Part shown: piece after piece, positions 28,801 to 41,142 of the stretch
Numbering within the stretch: the stretch's first letter is position 1
Layout of the letters: every line of letters begins with the position of its first letter
Assembly (NCBI RefSeq): GCF_018687715.1
Contig: NC_056762.1
Coordinates: 20,659,364 to 20,723,363 of the forward strand
Direction of reading: 5' to 3'
Source of the DNA: Carya illinoinensis
Lineage: Eukaryota > Streptophyta > Magnoliopsida > Fagales > Juglandaceae
Length of the DNA stretch: 64,000 nucleotides
Made by a program: the position numbers and the translations under genes
The notes under the pieces: generated by a model
Seen by the model: only the letters and a program-made list of their open reading frames with translations
Database searches by the model: none
What the model was told of the DNA's origin: nothing

Positions 28801-31800
28801 ATTCTAAAGACGGATACGGCATTCTTTGATAATATGACCCTTTTTATTGCAATAAGAACAATACTTTTTAGGACAATTGGCAGCAATATGCCCAAATTCC
28901 TTACAGCAGAAACACTGCAGATTTTTAGAAGTCATAGAGGATCCTCGTCCTTGGGCAGCATAAGCCACAGTGGGCGTCCCGGAACTGCCATGAGATTGGT
29001 CCAGAAGAACTTGAGTACTAAGACGTTGTTCTTCGCGAAGTAACTCACCAAAACAAACATCAAGAGAGGGAACAGGAGATCTATTCAGTAGAGAGGAGCG
29101 AACATATTCATATTCCGGGCGTAGTTTCATAAGAAACTGATCACGCCGGCTAGTCTCATGAAGCTTCTGAATAGTCGAAAGAGCGGCAACAGGAACATCC
29201 GCTATAACCAAATCGGTATATTCATGCCAAAGAGTCAAAAAGGCCGAATAGTAGTCTTGGATGGAAAGACTACCATGTTGAAACATGGCAATCGCATGTT
29301 CCAACTGAAAGCGACGAGCATCATTATCTTGATGATAGACCACCTTCAAGTAATTCCACATGGATTGAGCGGAGCGATGCGCCCGCAAGTTGGTAACAAT
29401 ATGTGGCTCCACCGAACCAAGAAGCCAAGACATAATCTGAGTGTCAAGAACAGCCCATGAAGGAATAGTCTTGGGTTTGTCAGAAGTGGATGGGTCGTCA
29501 ACATCGGTACCGTCAATATGACCCCAAAGGTCTTTTCCCTTTAGAAAAAGTTCAAACTGAAAAGCCCAAGTAGAGTAATTTTTGCCAGTAAACTTGACAC
29601 ACACAGGTGCAGAGTCCATTGCAAAAAAATGGGACCCGAGACAGCAAAAAAATAGTCTAAAAAAAATTGAAAGAGACCAATAGAAGGACCTGCTGTCGAC
29701 AAATAATAGAAGCCAAAAAAATATCCAGACCAAAAAAAAAAAAATGTGCCGAAAACACCCACTCCAGGCAAAAAAGAACGACACCCAAAAAAATACGTAG
29801 AGACCGAGAGAAATACCCAGACCTTAAACAGAAGCTGCCGAAAAAGACCACTCCAGGAGAGGAACGGGTCGATAGACTGAGAAGTTGCCGAGAAGACTCA
29901 AACTGAAACAGAGACTGCCGAAAAACACTACCCCAGAAACAGAATGCCGAGAAGCTGCCGAGAATGCTCAAACTGAAACAGAGGCTGCCGAGAAACACTA
30001 CCCCAGAAACAGAATGCCGAAAAACACAAGGCTGTGACGTCAGATGTGAAAAACCAGAAACAGAAAAATGCCGAGATGTGCTGCCGAGACTTAGAAGACG
30101 CCGACACACCGAACCGAAAGGAAAAAGACCAAAAAAATTCACGCGGGCAACAACAAACCGAGAGAAAAAAAAATTTTCAACCGGCTCTTGATACCATGTC
30201 AAGATAAGTCGAAAAGGATGAATGAAAAGCCGAATAGTTTGTGATTTCTTTCTATTATATAAGCTGTACAAGGAATTCTATACATGGAAAGAGCTACGTA
30301 AATGCTACTGTTATTCCTATACAATCTGTCAAATATTAAGCTAATTACACGGAAGAGTAAATCAAGGAAATAAGTATGAAACAAATATGGAAACAAATAT
30401 GGACAGCAAAGCTGTCCATTGACAGCACCTACATGACAAAATGAAACCCCCTTCGCTAGGTATCTCTGCTTCTACATAATGGGTGGCTTGAGTCTCTGAC
30501 GTAATAGTGGCTGAAATGTTTGCCAAAGCTTCGCAACCAACAGTTTCCTTTATATGCATCATTGAGCTGTGATTTTGTGCTCTCCTGCACTCCTTCAGTA
30601 CCTGTCTCTTTTATTGACCTACCATTGAGAGGGTTTTTTGAACTAGGCTGGGTTGGAGCTCGTGGAATTAGTGGATCCTTCCCTTTGATTTTTGCTGAAT
30701 TGAGTTTATTAGTCATTAAGCTCACGAATTTTTTTTTGTCTCGCCTCCATGCTTTCTAATAATCTCGTTTTGACTTCTCAGCTGTCTCATTTTTTTACCT
30801 ACTATTCTCAGAATTTTTTGAACTGGCCCCAGTTGGAGCTTGTGGAATTAGTGGACCCTTCCCTTTATTGTTTGCTGAGTTGAGTTTGTTAGTCATTAGG
30901 CTCACAGGCTTTTTGTGGCTCACCTCCATGCTTTCTAATAGTCTCGTTTTGACTTCTCAGCTGGACTGGGCGTGACCGGAGATGGCCTAGCATATAATGA
31001 ATTATACCAGGCCCATGGTCCATTAACTGCTTAGGCCCACAACACCCTACTCTACCTCTTCTCTAATAAGTCAACCATTGCCTTATACTAACATTTCTTT
31101 GGTGTCTTGATTGATAGAGTGTACTGCTTATTCTCCCAGCCCACCAACCTTCCTGCTGCCAACAACAGCTGCAGAGGTTTCTATCACAGATTTGGCAGCT
31201 GGGAGGGAAAGTAGTAGAATATGTGGTTGGATAAGAAGCATAAAGGGCATTTTTGTTATTTCCAAATGGTGTGCAGGGCATAGTTTCCTTGAGTTGAATA
31301 GTAATGCAATCTTATTCAAAGTGCAGAGGGTACAACCAAAAGACACATGAAGTACACAATAAGAAAGTCCACAATAAGGAACACCCAACTAACTTACCAG
31401 AAAAAAGAAACACCCAACTTGGGAAACATAAAGTTTATAATTTTAATAAGACCAACCTATCTGTAACATATATAATTTTTGAAGCAAAGGTTTTGTTTCG
31501 GTTGAGCCGCATCATCCATTCTTGCTTTAAATGATGATAAACTTGGTTGTTCAAATTTAAAATAAAATGAAAGGTCATGCCAATAAATAATTGACAATTT
31601 AGAATCTAAACACTTCTTCTTCTTCTTTTCAATATCTAATTTATTAAATTAGCAATCAAAGGTCACGTTTAAACAACTCATAATCAAGTGATAAACTTAA
31701 TTCATTTCTTTTTCTGTGTTCTTGTTATGTTGGCCTCTCTATTCAAAGGTGTCATCAATCATTCTTGGTAAATATTGCTTATTGACCAGATATGTGCTAT

Positions 31801-34800
31801 CATTCGATGTTATGAAAATGATTGTTCTATGTTATGAAAATGTACGATTGCTTGAACTTAGGGGTGTAAACGAGTCGAGTTAGAGCAAGTAGTAGGTGGT
31901 CAAGCTTTGTTCATTTAGTTTTTATTTTAACATGAGTCGAGCTCAAGCTTTTCATCGAGTTGGATTTTATGTTCACAATCAGCCTTTTAATATTTGAGTG
32001 AGTTTGCTTGTTAACGAGCTGCTTCATTTAAATATAATAAATTATTTATAATTTTATGTACAAATTTTGACAAAAAAGTTGACTTTTTTGCTAATATTTT
32101 TATGAAGTTTATATAGGCATATGTTAATTATTTTATTTATAACGGTTTAAGTGATATGTTGTGTATTATGACCATGATTTTCTCCAATCTCTATAAATAT
32201 TTAAAATAATTTCATTATAAATATAGAGATAATACTTCAAAAAATAATAGATACGAAGTTATTCGAGTCGAGCTGAGCTTTATACAAGTTGTATTGTTTA
32301 ATAATCAATAATAATTTTGTGTTAACGAACAGCTCATTTAATAAATGAATCTAGCCAAGTTTGACTTTTACCGAGCTGACCTTGAGCAGCTTGTCAAGTA
32401 TTTTCTTCAAGATGGAAAATATTTTCTTGCCAACTTTTTGTGTTTGGATGGCTTCTTCTTTTTACTTTTCCTTATCCAATTTGTTAGCGTTTCCTTCAAC
32501 TTTAAGCTTGAGGGGCTTTGCATGATTTTTTGGTTGTTCCTCTTTTGTATACTACCCATATAATGGGGTTGTCCCTTCTTTGCATGGTTTTTATTCATCA
32601 ATAATAAACGATAAAAAAGTACAGATACAAATCTGTCCTTATTGGTCATTGGTTTTATGAACAATTCAATGGCAATGTGTGCATAGATTTATAAACTTTC
32701 TATGGTTTCTTATTGTTGCTTAGTTCATTTTCATTTGACCTTCTGGTGCATGTCTGTTTCTGTACAGAAAAACATGTTTCTATTATTACGGTATTATAGT
32801 GTGGATTCATTGTTTGATGTAGGTAAATGACAAGGACCTTGCAAAGGAGTTGTATAAAAAGTACAGTGCGGTGAGAATCCTTTTCTTTTTAATTCTTTTG
32901 AGTAGGGAGTTGAGAGTTATTCAGACTTTGAATTGTAAAACTTGAAAATCTGATGGAATTAATGGACTATGTATGATTAAAGTTGTATTTAGTAGATTTG
33001 AGTAGTTGATTGATTTTGATTGAATCAGGTCACCATACGTTTCTTGCAAGTTCTCCCTATCTTTATATTTTCTTATGTTGATCTTTGATATAATTTGATA
33101 TAATCATCCGTGCTCTACTTTGACAGATCCACAGGCGCAAAATACGTGCTTGGCAGATGATATGTGTCTTATCACGATTCACTTGTGAAGACATAGTGGG
33201 ACAAGTTATACAAAGCTTGCACACATCCCTTTGTGTACGTATTATTTTTTCATTCCACAACATTTCTAGTTCTCTTTTAACTAACCAGTATAATCTTCAA
33301 TATTACAATATTCTTTCTATGGATTTAAGTTAATATTCTGTAGCTGCATGCATATGTCAATATGCCTATTTTCATAATTTATTTATTTTAATTATATGTT
33401 ATGCACGTCCCTAGTAGGGGTCTTGAACCCAAAATGTCACCCTCCATCCCATTTATACGAGGGAAATATTTTTTTCAGTCGAAGCATATCTGTTATATGT
33501 TTAGTTTGATCATGCTATGTTAAACCTTTGTTAACGAGGCATAATTGTTTGGCATCTCCTTCAATTATGCCAGTTTTCAATTAAAGCGTTGAAGCTTATC
33601 TCCTTCAATTTTTCATTTTTAATGTAGGATATGCTTGCTGATTTCTGTGTATTGTTTGTCCTCCCTGAAGACCTGATTGATAAAATTTCCTCGTAAGGGT
33701 GACAAACTATAAAAAGAAGTGTGAAAAATAGGATACATTGTCATCTTCTTCCTGCATCTTTTGCTTTCAATCTTTGAATATCCAATTGATAAAAGTTGTT
33801 TCTTGCTGAGGTAGCTAATGTGAAAATACCCGTCATTTTTCATGTATTTGAAGGAACCCAAATGATTTTTTTAATAATTAAATTAATCTTATTCAAGGTG
33901 CATAGGGATGCAACTTAAGTACACAAAAAGTATATGAAAGGAAATGCCCAACTAGTGAGAAGAAGAAAAGAATGCAAGTTCATAAATTCTAGAAAACTGG
34001 AGAAATGGGAGCTGTTGTGAGAAGCCATCATGCCAAATGCTAAAATGCATAAATAGGCCATTCTCCAAACTTATGAATTTTATTACGTCCCAAAAGGATT
34101 TTTCCAACAAGCCGACAACTAACCACCTGCTGAGGATGACCCAGTCTATCACAAAATTACCGAAAATTGATGCCCCTAAATCCCTAGCCCCCTCACAGTG
34201 AAGATAAAGGTGATCAATACTTTCCCTGTTTTGCTTACATATACAATACCAATCCATTACCATAATTGTCTTTTGTTAGATAAAAAAATCAAATAATCAA
34301 ATTTACCTTTTCTTACTAGCTTAAGTTTTTGGCACAATTGGGCTTTTGCCTACTCTTTCGATCAATTAAAATTTTGTTTACCGATAAAACAAAAAAAGTT
34401 TTTGGCACAATTGACGGTTGAGGAGTCTAACCCATTTGTCAATTGGTGATTATAGTAGAGGTCCTTAGTTTCATCCCTGACTCCCCAATTCACCCCCATT
34501 TTTCTATTAAATGTTTGATGTGTTAAGCCCATGTATTAAGGACTCTAATCCATGAAAGGGGAGAGCTAGTTCATAGATTAATGATTGAAGTTACCTGTTT
34601 CCAGCAGTTAACTTTTTGGAAAAATTGGCGGTTTAACATCTTTTGTTCAATTATCCAAACACAAAATGTTTCGTTCGTACGTACCTTATTTCTCAAAATA
34701 ATCTTCCAAGGAAATGAGAAGTCGACTGGAAGGGTGAGTGCATTGGAGAAAGATTTTACCTTGAAGGTCCACCTTTTGGACAAAATCCAATAGTTGTTTT

Positions 34801-37800
34801 TAACACCACCTCTTCTCCACCGAAAAAAATAGAAATGAATTAAGAATGAAGAGAGAACTCCACCTCCCAATCATGCGTTGGTTTAGTAAATGTGACATTA
34901 CATGTTGCATTGTTATTAGCGATGTGCAAACGTTCTGCTACCAAAACCTCCTTTTTTTATTTTTTATTTTATTTTATTTTTTTATAAGTAAAGGCTGATA
35001 TTCATTCGATACATTGTACCAAAATGTGATCTTATAGCCATCACCCACCCCATATATAATCACTTGGAATGTTTTTCCACACCGCAACCCTTAATGGCTT
35101 ACTAACCTCATCTGAATACCACCCTTACCCATGTGGTACCATATTTTGCTTATAGCATGAGTCGCCATAAAAGCCTCTCTCTCCATAGCATATTGCCATA
35201 ACCATTTACCTAAGAGAGCTTTGTTAAACAAGAGAGAGTTTTCAGCCCCTAAACCATTTACTAAACCGCTTGATGGAATCGGGATGCAAATCTTAGACAC
35301 TTGACCAGGTGGAACCTGTACTTGTTTCCAGAGTGGAATCTTTTGAAGTCAAGCAATCTCTTCTCCTCCTTGACTATAAAGCACATGCTTGTTCACTAAC
35401 GACTAAAGGAAAAAAAGGAATTAACGAAGATCAATTAGATCTTGTAGAAAGCTCCATATCTAAGCCCATGATTACTAATGATCAGCTAAAATCAAAAAGC
35501 ACCTAAAAAGATTCTTTACATTGCTAGCATTTGTTTTTCATGGGATATAGAATTTTTGTTGCTATCTCTCGTTTGTTATGGCAGTTAGAATGCCATGCAT
35601 AATTCAATCTGTTGACTTTCTACACTAATGATTTGGTGCCTTTACTTAAAAAAACATTTCGGCGCTTTTTTACACTAACAATACACCTCTATTTGTTTTT
35701 CTTACTGCAGAGAAACAACTTGCCTGCTGTTCGCCAATACTTAGAGACATTTGCAATCAATATTTACTTGAAGTTTCCATCACTGGTATGAAATTTTTAT
35801 TGAATTTCAGGGGCAGATATGGCCATCCCTTTTTGTGGTTATTGTGATGACAGGAAGTATAGTGGTTTAACTTATTTATTAAGGCCTCTCAATGCTTGTT
35901 TCACATATTAATCAATAAGCATGTAAATGAAAAGTAGAATTTATGGAAATTTACTTTTGCAATTGTAAGTTTTAAAATTTGATTGGCTGCAGTTAGGTTG
36001 TTGTTCAGTTTTGTGCTAAAAATATTTTTGCTTGGCAACTTGACTCACAAATTTTTCAGTATTAGAACATCACAACCTGTCAGTCACCACCCTGTTTTTA
36101 AGGGGATGGAAGTGCTAATTGGAATATAGCCCATTGGTTATGAAAGATCACTTTCTTTACATGTCTGAACAAATACCTAAAATCATATTTTAACGAGAAA
36201 GGGAAAAAAAGGATAATTTCTTTGCTCACTGTTAAAGAAATTTACATTTGCATCAGTTATGGCATTAAAAAAATGGAAATAAAGAAAGCATGTAGTGATC
36301 TTGCCACGACGGAAATAATCACAGCTGCTTTCATGAGATCAAGCCCTCTCTTGTTAATGCTGAAATTATTCTTTAAAATCACAGGTTGTGGAGCAATTAG
36401 TTCCTGTATTACGAGATTATGACATGAGGCCTCAGGTATATAATCGTAGAATGTTCTGTTCTTGGTCATAAAAGAAAATTCCCCTTGCAATTCATTTGGT
36501 TGAATGACCTAATCTACCTCTCCTGTGCCTCATTAGTTTTGGATTTTATAAATTCTTAAGAGAAATGCTTTAGCCACAAAAAGATTCCACAAAAGTAAAT
36601 CCACAAATTGACGTGGTTTGATGTGGTATGTTAGATTGTAAAACTACTTTTATTGTAAAGTAGATCTAATGTATCATATGAAATCATGTCATTTTGCGGG
36701 TTTACTTTTGTGGGATTTCTTTGTGACGATAGCACGTATCAATTCGTTAAGTGTAGTCTTATCTCTTTCTTTTTAGATGACGTGGAAGCTCACCATGGCA
36801 AGCCTCATTATGTTTGGATTTTATAAATCCTTATGTTTGAGTCTACAGCTCGTCCAGAGTTTGCCTTTGACCACTAGACTGCTCCCTAGCCTGACATGTT
36901 TTTTTCAACATCTCCTGTATACTAATGTATTTTGGTTGCAAGCTTGAGGTTTTCTGGATAAACTTTGTTTATATAAAATTTGACTCTAGAAATAAAAATG
37001 TAAAACTACTTTAATTTAGAAGACTAAAATCAAGTACTGCTTCCTCTTAAGGCTCTTATTTGAATGTTGAAAGAAAATTGAAGAAATTCTTCCTTCAAGT
37101 AGTCTACAGTTATGATGTCTTAAATCAGGTAGTCAGTTCCAGTTGATTGTTTGCCCCGTGGACACATGATTAGTTTCCTTTATTTTTCCAATTTCTTTTT
37201 GTCTTCCTTTGATACAACGGAAAATGTTAGAAGAATATAGATGCCTTCACTACATTGTTTACTGGGTTGTATTCCACTGGATTGGGAAGAAGAGGCGAAG
37301 ATGAACTTCTTTGGGCCCCTTCCAAGAAAGGGTTGATCATGGACGCATGATTCACTCTTTCTATAATGCCCTCATCCCTCATGATAACAATCCCTTCTAA
37401 TGGAAGAGCATTTGGGTGCACCAAGGCTTCTTCAGGAGTTGTGTTTTTTGCATGGATAGCCTCTCTAGGAGAGATTCTCACGATGGATAATCTGGAGAAT
37501 AGACATTGTAGTTCTTGATTCGTGTTGCATGTGCAAAAGGAGCGGAGAGTCTGTTGGTCATCTTTTACTTCATTGCGAGATGGCTAGTGACTTGAGGAGT
37601 TACTTTTTAAGACTATTTGGATTGGCTTGGGTCATGCCTAGAAAATTAGTGGACCTTTTTATTCTTGCAGAGGGTTAGGAAGAAGCCCACAAACTGCAAC
37701 AGTGTGGAAGATTGTTCCTTCTTGCTTGGTATGGTGTTTGGAGGGAAAGGCATGACATGATTTTTGAGTATTATGAACTGACATTAGAGGAGCTTAAAAC

Positions 37801-40800
37801 ATCTATTTTTGATATCCTATTCCTTGGGACAGCTTCTATTGACTTTAATGGGCTAACTTTTTTCATATTTTTGTATCATTATCTTCTTCTAGATAGGTCA
37901 CCTTCTTGTATACATCCTATGCATTTGAATGAGTTTTTGTGTTTATTAATTAATTTTTATTATTTGTAAAAACAATTGTGCTCCTCGGCATTGTTGTATA
38001 ACTTCTTTAGTTGAAACTTTTTGGACTGTCAGAACACCTAGTAATTTTTGTCATCAAATGCAGGCACTCTCATCGTATGTATTTATAGCAGCTAATGTCA
38101 TCCTCCATGCGTCTGAAGCATTTAAATTCATGCATTTGGATAACCTACTTCCACCTATAATTCCATTGTTGACGTCACATCACCACAGCTTACGTGGTTT
38201 TACGCAGGTCATTTTTTGTTTAGCTGAAGAATCCATTCTTTCTAAAAAACATTTCTTGTTTATGACGTGTCTTATTCTTGGCAGCTACTAGTATACCAAG
38301 TTCTTTGCAAACTATTTCCTACATTGGATTCTGGAGACTCTCAGATCATAGCTTTAGAGAAAAGATGCTTTGAAGATTTGAAATCATACCTTGCAAAGAA
38401 TTCTGATTGCGTGCGGTATAATATTTTTCCAGTAGTTTTTATCTCTTGTTTCTGAAATTATTATTGGTTGCCAATGCTGTGAACTATGTGTGAGCATTCC
38501 TTTTTGAAGCAACTCATGACACAAAAATCTATGAGTTTCTCAATTAATACTACAGTTTTATGAATGCTGTTAAATCAATTCATGCCTGTCTATTATTATT
38601 TTCATAAGTAAGAAATGTTTTAGTTTGATCAATAAAAACATAGGCATTACCAAGGTCCACTGGGATAATGCGCCTAATGAGAGAGGGAATAGAGATAAAA
38701 GAAAAACTCTTGGAAACTAAAGTTGGTAAGACAATGGTGGCTGCCATCCTGTGCTAATTTAAAGTTGTAAATAAAGCCTTGAGTCGACACTTGTCCTTGA
38801 GTTATCTTCAAAATTTAGATAATTTCTCTCTCCATAAGCACCGCATCAAAAAATTTGTGATCATTATCTGTAAGGTTTCCTTGTTGGGACTCTTAAACTT
38901 CTCACACCAACAGATCCAATCCCTGTCTAGGCATTGCCAATATTTAGCCCAATTAGGTTAAGCACTGCTTGTCACAAAGAGCTAGTTAGCTTGCCATGAA
39001 GTCAGAATTGATCCTCTGATTCCCCATCCCACTTGCACATACAGAACCATTCAATCACCATTGCATATCTCTTCCTCAACTTGTCCAAGATAAGGATCTT
39101 CCCAATGTAGCTGTTCAGAAAACAAAAACTGCTCTTGGGAGAGCCATACTGCTCCAAATGGTCTTCAATTGAAAGATGTTATCTGGGGAACTAACGCATT
39201 ATTCAATGGCTTAACTTCAAAAACACCCCTCCATTGGATATGCTTTGACTTAGCTTATCTGTACCACCGTATCTTTTTGAAATCATACAATTGAGCATAA
39301 AAAGTGGTAAAGCACTCCACCTCCCAATCCTATGCTTGCTTGTAAACTCCACTTCTTGTTCGAAGAGCCATTAAAGACCTGTAAATTGTTTGACACTGAT
39401 GCTTACTCAACCCTAGCAAGGTTGAATAGGTCGGGGAAAGCTTCTTTGAGGGCTGATCTCTGTACAGTACATCATACAAGAACATTATCCTAGAAGCATC
39501 GCCAACTCAAATCTATTGTATTGAGAATACTCCCCTATACCTATCGCATGTTCATCCATAACCTAACCCCATAGCTTGTACTCACTTTCTCCGTACATTC
39601 ATCTTTCGATGGGGATTGTGGGGTGTTCTGAGGCTGATTAGAATGTGTAGGATATTAGTGGTTGATTATTGGTGGTCTGATAAGATTAGTCATTGAATCA
39701 AAAGCCTTTGTTCTGATGAAGGAGGGACACTCAGTGCTCATCACAAAGAGGAGCTGGAGGGTGATGAAGGAGCTAAGACTCGGGAAAGCTATGGTGCAAT
39801 GGTTCATCAGAACCTTGGAGGAAAGCTTGAGGTGTGGGATGAAGGAGCTGTATGCAACGGAAAGGGAGGGTGACAGAAGCTTTATAGAACAGAGGTGGTC
39901 AAATGTCAAGGAAGATTTATGGTGTTGGTGGAATATGGTGGAGGTAGAAGACGTAATTTCATCTTCATCCCTGAAGATGTGGAGGGGAAGGGTTGGAGGA
40001 AAATGGCTATTGCACTAGGAGAGATCTCCTTGGAAGAAAAAATTGCGATTTACAGGGGAGGAAGATGCTTGTAGAGGTTGTTGGAGGTGAGGTCCAGTAT
40101 GCAGCCTCAATCATATATGGAGGCGTTGGTGAAGTCGAAGGTGCTGGCGCAGCCTAGGGAACAATTCAGAGGTGGAGCTATAGGCAGTAGGATAGCTAGT
40201 AGTAATGGCCAGTAAACAAATGCAGTGCATCGGCTTGTTGGTACAGTATGTATGCAGAGAGAATGAGGTGGTGACAGGTCCTTTGTTGGCTTGTCAAAGT
40301 CTGGTGTGCATAGAACCTTACATACAATGCAAGAGCAATTGAAGGCATTGCAGTAGCAAGTCTCTTTATTAATATGGTGCGTTGAGGAGGATATTGAGGT
40401 GGACCTGGGCTTGGGGCAGGGCCATGAGAGGGGCAATGGGTAGGGGGGTGGGCCTAGACCAAGAGGGGGGATAGGGACAAGGCCAGTGAGGCAACTAGGT
40501 AGTGTTGATGCTGAGGCCTGTTTGGGCTTGACGAATGCAAGGGACAATGGGCCAAAGCCCACTGGGCTTGTCAAGGGAAAAGAAAAAATCCTGATAGCTT
40601 GTGAAGCCCAGCCCGTGTGGAGAGTCAGGGTGGGAAGTAGCAGGGGGAGATGTATCTTGGTCGAGAAGTTGTCATTGGTGATCCAATAGGTGGTGTCGAC
40701 GGAGATAATGTCGCTGGGACACTCAGAAGTCGCCGGAGATAATGTGTATGGACTTAACGTCGTTGTAGCAGACCTAAATGTGGATACTCGGGCAATTCTT

Positions 40801-41074
40801 GGACAGACATTGCCAACGGATAAAGGGGCTGAGCCTCCTCTCGAGGATCTGTTGGTAACGGAGTCGGCGACTGTTTTTCAACCTTTAGAAGTAGCCCGAG
40901 GGCTATTTTCAAAGGCAAAAAGGGATGGGGGGAAGATGTGGGGTCTTCTCGGCTGCTAGTTGTCGCAAATGACCCCTCTGATGGGGATGGAAGCTTTATT
41001 TGCCCCGTGGAAGATCTTGCTGTGCCGATGAAGACCCAATGGACATTTAGAGACACGCTGGACTTTTTTTTTTT

Positions 41075-41142
<68 letters not shown>

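Larger units (their letters stand above)
25262..30424 (-). mobile_element. Copia-1: nearly complete Ty1/copia retrotransposon, 5.16 kb
   Basis: Flanked by 5-bp target duplications gcacc (25257-25261 and 30425-30429). LTRs at 25262-25494 and 30197-30424 begin TGTCAAG and end TTGACA. Reading the minus strand: 5' LTR, primer-binding site tggtatcaagagcc (initiator-Met type with one extra base), a 0.58-kb leader, gag, protease, integrase, RT, RNase H (the copia order), then the polypurine tract atttgagggggg. The LTRs differ at two bases and one 5-bp indel by eye, so insertion is recent. At least three in-frame stops and one frameshift break gag-pol. It lies antisense inside intron 13. Confidence 0.93.

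Noticed and set aside
29657..30271. 204-codon minus-strand frame upstream of Copia-1 gag
   Set aside because: It covers the leader repeats and crosses the LTR edge; the composition is repeat-driven and it overlaps the gag start in another frame.
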